64,000 nt of DNA from contig NZ_CP092123.1 in NCBI RefSeq assembly GCF_022343685.1, positions 2,356,001-2,420,000 on the forward strand. The letters are read 5' to 3'. Below, in pieces: positions 49,445 to 58,181 of this stretch (positions are counted from its first letter, which is position 1; each line of letters opens with the position of its first letter). Origin of the DNA: Marinobacterium sediminicola (GTDB lineage Bacteria > Pseudomonadota > Gammaproteobacteria > Pseudomonadales > Balneatricaceae). A program made the translations under genes and the position numbers. A model generated the notes under the pieces. The model was given only the letters and a program-made list of their open reading frames with translations, did not search any database and had not been told where the DNA came from.

Positions 49445-50095
49445 TCAGAGACCAATGAACGGCTGCACCAGCCGCCCCATCAGGCCGGAAAATTTCAACG
49501 GTGCATCGGTGGCGATAAGGCAGATGCAATCTTCGTCGGTATCGACAATTGGCTGGTGACTCACCTCACCATCCAGATCTGCGACATCACCACGGCAGAA
49601 GCGACCCATCTCATCACTGTAGGACCCTTGCAGGATCAGGGTCAATTCATTTCCGCTGTGGGTATGATGCGGCACCGATACCCCGGGGGATATACGCAGC
49701 AGACGGGTCGCTCCGGGCCCATCCAGCTCCAGGTCAAGCTGTCGAACACCGTAACCGATGCGTTTCCACGGCAGGTCATCAATGGGCTTGCCAAGCACTT
49801 GCGCAAGCGGGGCCGGCAGATGATCATCGGCCAAAGGTTCCGCCTTGCTCAAACTGAACTCCTGCTCTGGTTCATCCAGACAGGCGAGAACCGCATTCAA
49901 AGCATCATCTGTCAGCATCGCCGGTGTCAGGCTGTCCAGCATGGCACCGCCAACCGCATCCGTTTCACGGGTACGCTCACGACACTGCTCGCACCAGTGC
50001 AAATGGCAGGCGACCAATAGCGCCATACCCTGTGGCAGGCTTCCAGCCGAGTAAGCCATCAGGGTGGCATCGTCAAAGTGATGGCTGATCTTCAC
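49445..50095 (-). CDS. chrR: ChrR-type anti-sigma factor with cupin domain
   Basis: 216 residues. The N-terminal zinc-binding anti-sigma part has a H-x3-C-x2-C-like arrangement (SHHFDDATLMAYSAGSLP, then ACHLHWCEQCRE). The C-terminal cupin has PGVSVPHHTHSGNELTLILQ and a later His, the metal site that in Rhodobacter ChrR is needed for response to singlet oxygen. The GTG at 50095 overlaps the sigma-factor stop by 4 bases (GTGA), with GGGGGGAAG upstream; a TTG at 50110 is an alternative. It should hold the ECF sigma factor inactive until stress. Confidence 0.92.
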   Translation of the reverse strand: MKISHHFDDATLMAYSAGSLPQGMALLVACHLHWCEQCRERTRETDAVGGAMLDSLTPAMLTDDALNAVLACLDEPEQEFSLSKAEPLADDHLPAPLAQVLGKPIDDLPWKRIGYGVRQLDLELDGPGATRLLRISPGVSVPHHTHSGNELTLILQGSYSDEMGRFCRGDVADLDGEVSHQPIVDTDEDCICLIATDAPLKFSGLMGRLVQPFIGL

Positions 50096-50712
50096 GAATC
50101 TTCCCCCCAATAAGCCTTGAGCTTACTGAATGCTAACCTCAATCGCGACTTGACACTGCCCAGCGGAATTCCCAGCTGGTCAGCAATTTCCGAATGGCTT
50201 TTGCCTTCATAATAAGAAAGATGCAGCACCTGAGCCTGGCTTTCCGGCAATGTGGCAATCGCTTCTTTCATACGCACTTCGATCACCGAGTGTTCGCCCA
50301 GATCACGGTGCTCCGGATCGGGCTCTTCCTCCGGTAACTCGTACAGCGGCATTTTGTCCCGCCGCATACGATCGATACTCTGGTTTCGAGCCAGCGTAAA
50401 AATCCAGGTACTGGCACTGGCTTTGGCTGCGTTGAACAGGTGAGCCTTGCGCCAGACCAGCAGCATCGCTTCCTGAGCGACCTCCTCGGCAGTGGCTTCC
50501 GGCATGCCCAGACGCAGTATGTAGGCTTTGACCCGAGGGGCGAAATAGGCAAACAAACGGGCAAATTCAGACTTGTCCCGTGTCTCGGCCAGGGCCGAGA
50601 GACAGGCACTCCAGTCATCGCGCACCTGCTTTCTCCTCTCCTCGGCTGTCATCTCTTGCGGGGTGACGGCGGCAGCGTTCACATCGCCTCCTTCGGCATC
50701 GTTTTCCTGCAT
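50092..50712 (-). CDS. rpoE: ECF sigma factor (ECF11, RpoE-ChrR type)
   Basis: 206 residues with sigma region 2 (FARLFAYFAPRVKAYILRLG, then EVAQEAMLLVWRKAHLFN and WIFTLARNQSIDRMRR) and region 4 (LPESQAQVLHLSYYEGKSHS, then IPLGSVKSRLRLAFSKL). Co-transcribed with chrR, so it is the ECF11 group that drives the singlet-oxygen response. The N-terminal 30 residues are extended and acidic. Two TGATCC sites lie just upstream, suggesting autoregulation. The ATG at 50712 has GGAGAG close upstream. Confidence 0.93.
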   Translation of the reverse strand: MQENDAEGGDVNAAAVTPQEMTAEERRKQVRDDWSACLSALAETRDKSEFARLFAYFAPRVKAYILRLGMPEATAEEVAQEAMLLVWRKAHLFNAAKASASTWIFTLARNQSIDRMRRDKMPLYELPEEEPDPEHRDLGEHSVIEVRMKEAIATLPESQAQVLHLSYYEGKSHSEIADQLGIPLGSVKSRLRLAFSKLKAYWGEDS

Positions 50713-50721
50713 TTGCTCTCC

Positions 50722-50757
50722 ATACGCATCTGAAGCGACAAAGGATCAGTTGGATCA
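50722..50757 (-). promoter_or_regulatory. Candidate ECF promoter(s) upstream of the sigma gene
   Basis: The minus strand carries TGATCC twice (50757-50752 and 50748-50743), the -35 known for ECF11/RpoE of Rhodobacter. The second is followed after 16 bases by CGTAT (50726-50722), a -10-like element. That start would leave a very short leader, so which copy is used is unclear. Confidence 0.5.
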
Positions 50758-50792
50758 CCCAATTTCCAATTAGATTACACTATTGATGCTGA

Positions 50793-50820
50793 TGATCTAG
50801 CCGGAACGTTGCTGACGTAA
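50793..50820 (+). promoter_or_regulatory. Candidate ECF promoter of the FAD-oxidase operon
   Basis: TGATCT at 50793-50798, 17 bases, then CGTAA at 50816-50820. It mirrors the sites of the divergent sigma gene and lies 38 bp before the start codon. Confidence 0.5.
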
Positions 50821-50857
50821 CAACGTTCAACCAGACTGAATACAGGATAGCCCCCTC

Positions 50858-52234
50858 ATGAGCATCAACGTGATCAGGCCATTGAAAATTGCCGTTATCG
50901 GATCCGGTATTTCCGGGCTCTCCGCAGCCTGGCTGTTGAATAAACAGCACCAGGTAACCCTGTTCGAAAAAGACGATCGTCCCGGTGGCCACTCCAACAC
51001 CGTTAATGTCTCCACACCTCACGGTGAGATGGCTGTCGACACGGGATTTATCGTATACAACCCTGTCAATTACCCCAATCTGGTCGAGTTTTTTCACGCA
51101 CTGGGTGTCCCCAGCCAGAAAACGGATATGTCCTTCGGCGTTTCCATAAACCAGGGCCAGATTGAATACAGCGGCTGCGGTCTGGGTGGTTTGTTTGCAC
51201 AGAAGCTCAATCTGTTCCGCTTTGGCCACTGGCAGATGATTACTGACTTGCTGCGCTTCTATCGGGAAGCGCCGTCTCTGATTACGGCTCCGGAAGTTCA
51301 AACTCAGACCCTGGGGGAAATGCTGGCCAGCCGCGGATATGGCCAGGCGTTCATTCATCGCCATCTGATCCCCATGGGGGCTGCAATCTGGTCCACGCCT
51401 GCCGATCAGATGCTGGACTATCCGGCGGTGACTTTCCTGCGTTTCTGTCAGAACCACGGTCTGGTTCAGTTGAAAGACCGCCCTCAGTGGCGCACCGTGA
51501 CCGGCGGTAGCAGGGAGTATGTCAATCGAATCTGCTCCGAGCTTGGTGATGGCGTGCGCCTCAACAGTCGTATCCACAAGATCCATCGCAACAAGGGCAA
51601 GGTCATCGTTGAATTCCTGCATGGTGGCAGCGAGACTTTCGATCATGTCGTTCTCGCCTGTCATGCGGATCAGGCACTCGGGCTTCTGGCCGAGCCCACC
51701 GCTGAAGAGCAGCGCCTTCTAAGTGCATTTCCCTACCAGCGAAACCGTGCGCTGCTGCACACGGATGAGCGCCTCATGCCGCGCCGCCGTGCCGCCTGGG
51801 CAAGCTGGAACTACCTGACCGATAGCCGCGGCACATCCGGACAACACCCGGACGCAATCTCGGTGACCTACTGGATGAACAACCTTCAGCACCTGCCACA
51901 TGAGCATCCCGTATTCGTGACCTTGAACCCGCTGGAAGAGCCCGCCGATGGCAAGATTCTGCGCAGCTTCCTGTATGACCACCCGGTGTTCAGCCTTGAA
52001 TCCATTGCCGCCCAGAAAGAGATCTGGTCGTTGCAGGGTCGCCAGAATACCTGGTTCTGTGGCGCCTACTTCGGTTACGGCTTCCATGAAGATGGCTTGC
52101 AGGCCGGTCTGGCGGTTGCTGAGCAGCTGGGCGGTCAACAGCGCCCCTGGACACTCGATGAGCCCAGCAGCCGCATCCACGTTCAGGAGAACAGTCGCCC
52201 CCGTGTCGTCTGGCTGCCGGGGGCAGTGGCATGA
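50858..52234 (+). CDS. FAD-dependent amine-oxidase-like oxidoreductase
   Basis: 458 residues with the FAD Rossmann motif IAVIGSGISGLSAAWLL and the conserved KDDRPGGHSNTV. The C-terminal FAD motif lies around WFCGAYFGYGFHEDGLQAGL. This COG2907-type protein is a constant member of ChrR/photolyase loci, together with DUF1365 and the Cfa-like enzyme. The trio is thought to act on fatty acids in the singlet-oxygen response (furan fatty acids have been proposed); the exact reaction is not set by the sequence. It overlaps DUF1365 by 4 bases (ATGA). Confidence 0.88.
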   Translation: MSINVIRPLKIAVIGSGISGLSAAWLLNKQHQVTLFEKDDRPGGHSNTVNVSTPHGEMAVDTGFIVYNPVNYPNLVEFFHALGVPSQKTDMSFGVSINQGQIEYSGCGLGGLFAQKLNLFRFGHWQMITDLLRFYREAPSLITAPEVQTQTLGEMLASRGYGQAFIHRHLIPMGAAIWSTPADQMLDYPAVTFLRFCQNHGLVQLKDRPQWRTVTGGSREYVNRICSELGDGVRLNSRIHKIHRNKGKVIVEFLHGGSETFDHVVLACHADQALGLLAEPTAEEQRLLSAFPYQRNRALLHTDERLMPRRRAAWASWNYLTDSRGTSGQHPDAISVTYWMNNLQHLPHEHPVFVTLNPLEEPADGKILRSFLYDHPVFSLESIAAQKEIWSLQGRQNTWFCGAYFGYGFHEDGLQAGLAVAEQLGGQQRPWTLDEPSSRIHVQENSRPRVVWLPGAVA

Positions 52235-53028
52235 ATCAGTCCTGCCTGTATGCCGGCAACGTCATGCATCACCGCATGAAGCCTCGGCGTCACCGGTTTA
52301 TCTACCGGGTCACGTCCATGCTGGTCGACCTTGACGAGCTGCCCTCATTGGCAGAAAGATTGAAACTGTTCTCGTTGAATCGATTCAACCTGTTCTCTTT
52401 CCATGAACGTGATCACGGCGACGGCAGTGACCGACCACTTGTCGAACAGGTACGCGAGACCCTCAGCCAGCAGGGGTTCGACCTCGGCAAGGGTCGCGTC
52501 GAGCTGCTCTGCTACCCGAGAATCCTAGGTTACGTGTTCAACCCGCTCAGCGTGTTCTACTGCTATAACGAGGATGACCAGCTGGCCGCCATTCTTTACG
52601 AGGTCAGCAATACCTTTAATCAGAAGCACAACTACCTGATACCGGTGCTGGACGGCTATTCCGGGCAGATCCGCCAGAGCTGCGACAAGGAATTCTATGT
52701 CTCGCCTTTCATCAGCATGGCCACCCGTTACCATTTTCGCATGCAGCCGCCTGCCAATCAGGTCGCCGTTTGCATCCGCCAGACCGATGCAGAAGGCCCC
52801 GTTCTTCATGCCACCTTTACCGGCCAACGGCGTGAACTGAATGATCGCAGTCTTTTAAGAACCTTCTTCGGCTACCCGCTGATGACCTTAAAAGTGATTG
52901 CCGGCATCCATTGGGAAGCCCTGCAGATCTGGCGCAAGAAGGTGCCTCTACAGCCTCGCCCGGCACCGCCGGTCCATCGAACAACATTGGTGCTAGACCA
53001 AGGGAACAAACGCCATGAAACCGTCTGA
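52231..53028 (+). CDS. DUF1365 protein
   Basis: 265 residues: YAGNVMHHRMKPRRHRFIYR at the start, LSLNRFNLFSFHERDHGDGS region, YPRILGYVFNPLSVFYCYNE and TLKVIAGIHWEALQIW near the end are all DUF1365 hallmarks. The function is unresolved; it is nearly always next to the FAD oxidase and Cfa-like genes. It overlaps both neighbours (4 bases upstream, 14 bases downstream), which points to tight co-translation. No signal peptide. Confidence 0.92.
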   Translation: MNQSCLYAGNVMHHRMKPRRHRFIYRVTSMLVDLDELPSLAERLKLFSLNRFNLFSFHERDHGDGSDRPLVEQVRETLSQQGFDLGKGRVELLCYPRILGYVFNPLSVFYCYNEDDQLAAILYEVSNTFNQKHNYLIPVLDGYSGQIRQSCDKEFYVSPFISMATRYHFRMQPPANQVAVCIRQTDAEGPVLHATFTGQRRELNDRSLLRTFFGYPLMTLKVIAGIHWEALQIWRKKVPLQPRPAPPVHRTTLVLDQGNKRHETV

Positions 53029-54280
53029 ATATCGCCAACTGTCCCGGCTGGACAACCTGCCGCAGACCACCGGCTGGTTCAACCGCTGGTGTCTGAACAC
53101 CCTGCTCGCTCACCTGCCAGAACTGAAATATGGCACCCTCGACCTGCAGCTACCCTCGGGCCAGTTACTCCAGTTTGGCCACGCCCGTGATGGCGAGCCC
53201 AGAGCCGAAGTCCGTCTGCGCCACTATCGTTCCCTGCGCCGCCTTCTAAGGGGCGGAGCCATCGGTTGGGCCGAAGGCTGGATGGAAGGAGACTGGGACA
53301 GCCCGGACCTCGTATCGCTGTTCGACTGGGCGCTGGGTAACGAGCAACAGTTGGAGGCGCTGGCCAAGGGGAACGCTCTGCTGCGCGGATTAAACCGCTT
53401 GCGCCACCTGTTAAGGGCAAACACTCGTCGCGGTTCAAAGCGCAACATCGCCTATCATTATGATCTGGGAAACGATTTCTACGCACTCTGGCTCGACCCG
53501 AGCATGACCTATTCGGCCGCACTCTACCCTGAAGGGGCCGAGAATCACGGCCCCGAAGCCCTGCACGCGGCCCAGCTGAACAAGTACCGCCGTATTTGTG
53601 AACTGCTTGAGCTTCAGCCCGGACAGACCGTTCTGGAAATCGGTTGTGGCTGGGGAGGCTTTGCCGAGGTCGCGGCACGTGAGTTCGGCGCCCAGGTGCA
53701 CGGGGTCACTCTTTCGGTCGAACAGTTGAAATACGCCCGTGAGCGGATCGAAGCTGCCGGTCTGAACGAACTCTGTCGCTTTACCCTCACCGATTACCGC
53801 GATCTGGATGACCGCTACGACCACATCGTTTCCATCGAGATGTTCGAGGCGGTCGGCGAAGAACACTGGCCCACCTATTTTGACCAGGTCAAACGTTGTC
53901 TCAAGCCCGGTGGACAGGCAGTGCTCCAGATCATCAGTATCGAGGAAGCGCGTTTCGAACGCTACCGCAACGGCGCCGACTTCATCCAGACCTATATTTT
54001 CCCGGGCGGCATGCTACCCAGCCCCGAACGCCTTCGTAGCGCAATCAGTGACGCCGGGCTGACACTGGATCTGGAGCAGACCTTTGCACTCGGATATGCC
54101 GATACCCTGCGCGAGTGGCGACACAGTTTTATCGCTCAGTGGCCCAGAGTCCAGGCACTGGCTTCAGGCGATAAGGGCTTTGACGAGCGGTTTCGCCGCA
54201 TGTGGCTTTACTATCTGGCCTACTGCGAAGCGGGCTTCCGCAACGGCAGTATCGATGTAGGCCTCTACCGCCTGAAGTGA
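53015..54280 (+). CDS. cfa: Cyclopropane-fatty-acid-synthase-like methyltransferase
   Basis: 421 residues. An N-terminal domain (about 1-140) precedes the SAM methyltransferase core with VLEIGCGWGGFAEVAAREFG, then FEAVGEEHWPTYFDQVKRCL and FIQTYIFPGGMLPSPERL. YHYDLGNDFYALWLDPSMTY is the Cfa active-site approach. It modifies membrane phospholipid acyl chains at the membrane. In ChrR loci this paralogue may produce branched or furan fatty acids rather than cyclopropanes. It overlaps the MFS gene by one base (TGATG). Confidence 0.9.
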   Translation: MKPSEYRQLSRLDNLPQTTGWFNRWCLNTLLAHLPELKYGTLDLQLPSGQLLQFGHARDGEPRAEVRLRHYRSLRRLLRGGAIGWAEGWMEGDWDSPDLVSLFDWALGNEQQLEALAKGNALLRGLNRLRHLLRANTRRGSKRNIAYHYDLGNDFYALWLDPSMTYSAALYPEGAENHGPEALHAAQLNKYRRICELLELQPGQTVLEIGCGWGGFAEVAAREFGAQVHGVTLSVEQLKYARERIEAAGLNELCRFTLTDYRDLDDRYDHIVSIEMFEAVGEEHWPTYFDQVKRCLKPGGQAVLQIISIEEARFERYRNGADFIQTYIFPGGMLPSPERLRSAISDAGLTLDLEQTFALGYADTLREWRHSFIAQWPRVQALASGDKGFDERFRRMWLYYLAYCEAGFRNGSIDVGLYRLK

Positions 54281-55554
54281 TGTCTTCCTCCCTGCCTCAG
54301 TCCCGGCTGTTGGCGTACGCGCTGCCAGCCCTGCCCTTGGCACTGCCAACGGTCGGCTTCTACGTACTCTTGCCAAGCTGGTATGTCGAAGAGTGGGGAC
54401 TGGCACTGTGGCTCACCGGTCTGCTGCTGATGCTGGCCCGACTCAGTGACCTGATCACCGATCCACTCATTGGAATCTGGCTGGATAGAGGCAAGCCACA
54501 GCGTTTTCGCCGGTTTATGATCATCGGAGCACTGCTTTGCCTGCCCGGCCTGGCACTATTGGTACGTCCTCTTGGAGAGGCGCCAGCACTGTCATTACTC
54601 GCCGGTTCAATGATCCTCTATCTGGGCTGGACACTGGTTCAGGTGCCCTATTTAACCTGGCTGTCAGCCCTGAGTCACGACAGTCACCAGCGTGCCCGTG
54701 CGGCCAGCTGGCGAGAAGGACTTGGGCTGATCGGATTACTGATTTCAGCACTACTGCCTGCTCTGGGTCTCTGGTTTGGCGCCACCACTTCTGAGGTCTT
54801 GCTTTGGATCGCCCTGAGCACACTGTTGCTGGGAGCTCCGGCCCTGTTTGTACTGATTCACCGAACCCCCTTGCCCGAGCTGGCTGACGCCGGCACAACG
54901 GGTTATTGGCGACAACTGCTGCGACAGCAGCCCGTTCGCCAATTACTGGGCAGTTGGTTTTTTAACGGCATCGCCAACGGCGTGCCTGCCGTGCTCTTCC
55001 CCCTGTATATCAGCCGTACTCTGGGAGGAGAGGAAAGCGACCGCGGCCTGTTGATCCTTGTCTACTTTGGCGCAGCGGTACTCTCGCTGCCCCTGTGGCT
55101 TCAGTTAAGCCGCCACTTCTCCAAAGTTGCCATCTGGCGCGGGGCGATGCTGTTTGCCGTGGCCGCTTTTTTGCCCGCCACACTGCTGGGACCGGGTGAC
55201 ATGCTGCTGTTTATACCTGTGTGCATTTTGACCGGGCTTGCCCTGGGGGCAGACCTTGCACTGCCACACGCCCTTCAGGCTGACGTATGCGATTGGGATT
55301 ACCAGCAAACCGGACTGCAGCGACGCGGGCTGTTATTTGCCTGCTGGAACGCAGCCAACAAGCTGGCATTGGCAGTGTCGGCACTGTTGGGACTGGGCTT
55401 GCTCGAACTTACCGACTACCTGTTTGAGCAACACAGTGACCTATGGCTGGCTCTGATCTATGCCGGCGTTCCCTGCGTATTGAAGGTCATAGCGGTGATC
55501 TGGCTGCGCGCATACCCAATCAGGCAGCCGCCAGCCATCAAACTGCTCACCTGA
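54280..55554 (+). CDS. MFS transporter, GPH/MelB-like
   Basis: 424 residues with 12 predicted membrane helices. LITDPLIGIWLDRGKPQRFR is the sodium-symporter (GPH) type loop after helix 2, and LPHALQADVCDWDYQQTGLQ matches the second half of that family. The ATG at 54280 overlaps the cfa stop (TGATG); the longer frame from 54202 lies inside cfa. Its cargo is unknown. In ChrR-type loci a transporter of this kind is common. Confidence 0.85.
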   Translation: MSSSLPQSRLLAYALPALPLALPTVGFYVLLPSWYVEEWGLALWLTGLLLMLARLSDLITDPLIGIWLDRGKPQRFRRFMIIGALLCLPGLALLVRPLGEAPALSLLAGSMILYLGWTLVQVPYLTWLSALSHDSHQRARAASWREGLGLIGLLISALLPALGLWFGATTSEVLLWIALSTLLLGAPALFVLIHRTPLPELADAGTTGYWRQLLRQQPVRQLLGSWFFNGIANGVPAVLFPLYISRTLGGEESDRGLLILVYFGAAVLSLPLWLQLSRHFSKVAIWRGAMLFAVAAFLPATLLGPGDMLLFIPVCILTGLALGADLALPHALQADVCDWDYQQTGLQRRGLLFACWNAANKLALAVSALLGLGLLELTDYLFEQHSDLWLALIYAGVPCVLKVIAVIWLRAYPIRQPPAIKLLT

Positions 55555-55575
55555 TCAACACCGATGGAGCTCCCC

Positions 55576-56133
55576 ATGCGGATTAAACAGGTTCTATTGC
55601 TGTTCTTTGCTGTTCTGCTAACCGGATGTTCGCCGATGAAGACCGAATCTCTGAGCCAACAAGGCCCAACACTCAAGATCGAAGAGTTCTTTCAGGGCAA
55701 GGTATATGCCTGGGGCATTTTCGAGGACCGTTTTGGCAACCTGCGCCGCCAGTTTCAGGTTGAGATTGACGGCGACTGGAATGGTGAGCGACTGATTCTT
55801 GACGAGCGCTTTCTGTACGGCGACGGTGAAAGAGATCACCGAGTCTGGACCATTAGACCGACCGGTCCCGGGCAATATGAAGGCCGGGCAGATGACATTG
55901 TCGGGACCGCAGAAGGTATCAGTGAGGGCAACCGACTGAACTGGCGTTACCGCATGGACCTGAAGGTCGGCGATGGCAGCTGGCGGGTTACCTTTGACGA
56001 CTGGATGTACCTGCAACCGGGAAATGTGCTGGTTAATAAGGCAGAGGTACGCAAGTGGGGGGTTCAACTCGGCGTCGTGACGCTGTTTTTCATCCATGCC
56101 GACCAACTGAAGCAACCGCCCTTTTCACTCTGA
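55576..56133 (+). CDS. DUF3833 lipoprotein
   Basis: 185 residues with a lipobox LLTGC (Cys about 17) and then the DUF3833 core: LKIEEFFQGKVYAWGIFEDR, FQVEIDGDWNGERLILDERF and YRMDLKVGDGSWRVTFDDWM. A member of this family is common in the same stress clusters; function unknown, likely periplasm-facing membrane. GGAGCTCCCC precedes the ATG at 55576, 21 bases after the MFS gene. Confidence 0.9.
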   Translation: MRIKQVLLLFFAVLLTGCSPMKTESLSQQGPTLKIEEFFQGKVYAWGIFEDRFGNLRRQFQVEIDGDWNGERLILDERFLYGDGERDHRVWTIRPTGPGQYEGRADDIVGTAEGISEGNRLNWRYRMDLKVGDGSWRVTFDDWMYLQPGNVLVNKAEVRKWGVQLGVVTLFFIHADQLKQPPFSL

Positions 56134-56185
56134 TCCAAGTGAAAAATCATTCACGTGCCTCTGATTGTGCCTATGTCAGAGGCCA

Positions 56186-56653
56186 TTACTCCTGGACTGA
56201 GATTTTCCGACGTACCTTTCTCAGCAAGGCACCTATGAATGGCAACTTGAGATAGATCGGAGCACTGTCCCAAAAATCCAGATGTTCGCTGACCAGTCCA
56301 TCCTCACCGATGACCACTCGGCTGGCTCCCTCGACTTTCAGTTCACCAATAACAGGCAGCAGTGCCACGAAACGCCAACGCAACCAGCCAACACCGGTTT
56401 CGGCATGCCAGCAGATCTCGTCAACACTGAAACCGGGACGACCTGCGCGCTCGAACATATCGACCAACAGGTCGCGCAAGGCATCTCGGCCATAGAGATC
56501 GTTAAACGGATCACGGAAGTGAATGTCGACGCTGACGCGCTTGCACAGGGCATCGATTCGATGTGGGGTTAAACTGGCAAAAGCGTCTGCGTATTCACGC
56601 AGGGCCAGCTCGTGATGATGAACAGTCAAAAACCTGTCCCCTTTTTGACCCAT
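56186..56653 (-). CDS. SnoaL-like (NTF2-fold) protein
   Basis: 155 residues with an alpha+beta NTF2 fold: LREYADAFASLTPHRIDALC, DIHFRDPFNDLYGRDALRDL, GLVSEHLDFWDSAPIYLKLP. Such proteins bind or isomerise small hydrophobic molecules; no reaction is known here. It overlaps the upstream SDR by 28 bases if the ATG at 56653 is used; a TTG at 56629, just at the SDR stop, is an alternative start. Also a regular member of ChrR-type neighbourhoods. Confidence 0.82.
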   Translation of the reverse strand: MGQKGDRFLTVHHHELALREYADAFASLTPHRIDALCKRVSVDIHFRDPFNDLYGRDALRDLLVDMFERAGRPGFSVDEICWHAETGVGWLRWRFVALLPVIGELKVEGASRVVIGEDGLVSEHLDFWDSAPIYLKLPFIGALLRKVRRKISVQE

Positions 56654-57405
56654 TTAAAATAGATACGGTACGGCAAGCGCCGCAGCAGTGCCAGCGTCCA
56701 GGCGAATCCACGAGGAAAGCGAATTTCGAAGCCGCTGGAGTGGAGCCCCCTCACCAAGGCTTCAGCAGCCTCTTCCGGCGAGATCAACTGCGGCATGGCA
56801 AAGGTGTTGCGATCTGTCAGCGGGGTTTTGACGAACCCCGGGTTAATGACCTGCAAGCGTACACCACTGCCTTGAAGTTCCACCTGAAGTGCTTCACAGG
56901 CGTTAACCAAAGCAGCCTTGCTGGCTCCGTAGGCAGCGGCTGTAGGCAGCCCCCTGTATGAGGCCAAGGATGCGGTACATGCAATTTGCCCCGAACCCCG
57001 CGCTTTCATTCTGGGCAGCAGCACCTCAAGGCCAGCCATCACGGCAAAATAGTTAACCTCCATCAACGTACGGCAGGTATCGAGGTTGAGACTGGCCAAC
57101 GGCATTGGCTGATGGTTACCGGCATTCAGGATCACCAGATCGGGCAATTTCCACTGCTGCTCAATATGTTCCAGTGCCTGTTGATAGGCCCCAGGCTGGG
57201 TGACGTCCATCACCAGAGGCAAAATGCGCCCCTCCAGACAGTCCCCAACTGCCTGCGCACTAACCTCTTCCAACACATCGGCGCGGCGGCCACTGACAAT
57301 GACGTCTGATCCCTTGGCAGCCAGAGACAGGGCCGTTGCACGTCCAATGCCGGTACCGGCTCCGGTAATCCAGACCAGGGGAAAACGAGGCATAACGCTG
57401 CTCAT
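56626..57405 (-). CDS. Short-chain dehydrogenase/reductase
   Basis: 259 residues. NAD(P)-binding motif VWITGAGTGIGRATAL, then ILNAGN, the catalytic Ser in ACTASLASYRG and the YGASKAALVNACEAL Tyr/Lys pair. A C-terminal amphipathic tail (RIYFKWVKKGTGF) may contact the membrane. It overlaps the DUF6134-like gene by 4 bases (ATGA) and the SnoaL gene downstream. The substrate is not evident; it is a likely partner of the lipid-modifying enzymes of the stress locus. Confidence 0.9.
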   Translation of the reverse strand: MSSVMPRFPLVWITGAGTGIGRATALSLAAKGSDVIVSGRRADVLEEVSAQAVGDCLEGRILPLVMDVTQPGAYQQALEHIEQQWKLPDLVILNAGNHQPMPLASLNLDTCRTLMEVNYFAVMAGLEVLLPRMKARGSGQIACTASLASYRGLPTAAAYGASKAALVNACEALQVELQGSGVRLQVINPGFVKTPLTDRNTFAMPQLISPEEAAEALVRGLHSSGFEIRFPRGFAWTLALLRRLPYRIYFKWVKKGTGF

Positions 57406-58106
57406 AAAGCTCCCCGCTCTGCCAACTCATTCGCTGCCTGCAGCTGCACACGGATACGGCTACCATCACGTGCCGTAAATTCCATGCCCAGCCAACGACC
57501 TGTCGAGTCATACCAGGTCAGCGTATCCTCCAGATCGCCTCCCAGCCGGTAACCCAAAGCCGTCAGCTTGCGTTCCCCGACCTGTATCATCTCTTCACCT
57601 AACGACTGGACATCAAGACGACTCACATCACCGGTCAGCGTATTGAGCACACTGGTCTGGTGCGGCATACCGGGGTGCCAGTGGTTGGTGGTCAAAAGCT
57701 GATCGCCAAGGCGCAAGGCCTGTTTATCGCCCTCCAAACGGTAGAGGCCATCCTCACGCCGTTCAACACGCCACTCACGCGTATCACCATCATCATCGAT
57801 GAACACCGTCATGGCCTTCAGCCGGTTTGCCTCCTGCCAAAGCTCTTCGGCACGATAGCTGAAGGCATAGCGGAAAAGTCCCAATACTTTAAGCTCAAGC
57901 TGCATGGATGCTTCAACAGCAAAACTGCCATCAGGCTTGGGCCGAAATCTAAGCCGATACTCTCCGATAGGATCGCCCTTGCGCTCTACGCGGTAGACGG
58001 ACTCGGTACCGTAGAGTTTAAGTGGCTCAACGGCGTTGACGGGCAGTGCAATCAACAGACTGCACAAGGCTGAATGAACGCTGAGAAAACGCAACCATCT
58101 GGACAT
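57402..58106 (-). CDS. DUF6134/DUF3108-like exported protein
   Basis: 234 residues. A signal peptide ends near ALPVNA (about 28) and the mature part has YRVERKGDPIGEYRLRFRPK, WRVERREDGLYRLEGD, then NHWHPGMPHQTSVLNTLTGD. It resembles DUF6134 and, more weakly, DUF3108 (periplasmic). The start ATG at 58106 is directly preceded by GGGGGATTTTTT, so its ribosome site lies within the 3' arm of a terminator-like hairpin. Function unknown. Confidence 0.75.
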   Translation of the reverse strand: MSRWLRFLSVHSALCSLLIALPVNAVEPLKLYGTESVYRVERKGDPIGEYRLRFRPKPDGSFAVEASMQLELKVLGLFRYAFSYRAEELWQEANRLKAMTVFIDDDGDTREWRVERREDGLYRLEGDKQALRLGDQLLTTNHWHPGMPHQTSVLNTLTGDVSRLDVQSLGEEMIQVGERKLTALGYRLGGDLEDTLTWYDSTGRWLGMEFTARDGSRIRVQLQAANELAERGAL

Positions 58107-58167
58107 AAAAAATCCCCCTTGGCTGTTTACGCAGCTCAAGCCGAGCTGGTTCAACCAAGGGGGATTT
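58107..58167 (-). terminator. Terminator/attenuator hairpin burying the ribosome site of the downstream gene
   Basis: AAATCCCCCTTGG and CCAAGGGGGATTT are perfectly complementary (58110-58122 with 58155-58167) and an inner 6-bp stem (CAGCTC 58132-58137 with GAGCTG 58143-58148) sits in the loop. On the minus strand the stem is followed by TTTTTT and then ATG of the DUF6134-like gene. The GGGGGA ribosome site is inside the stem. It follows the chemoreceptor stop. Confidence 0.75.
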
Positions 58168-58181
58168 CAAGCCTTTAAGGC

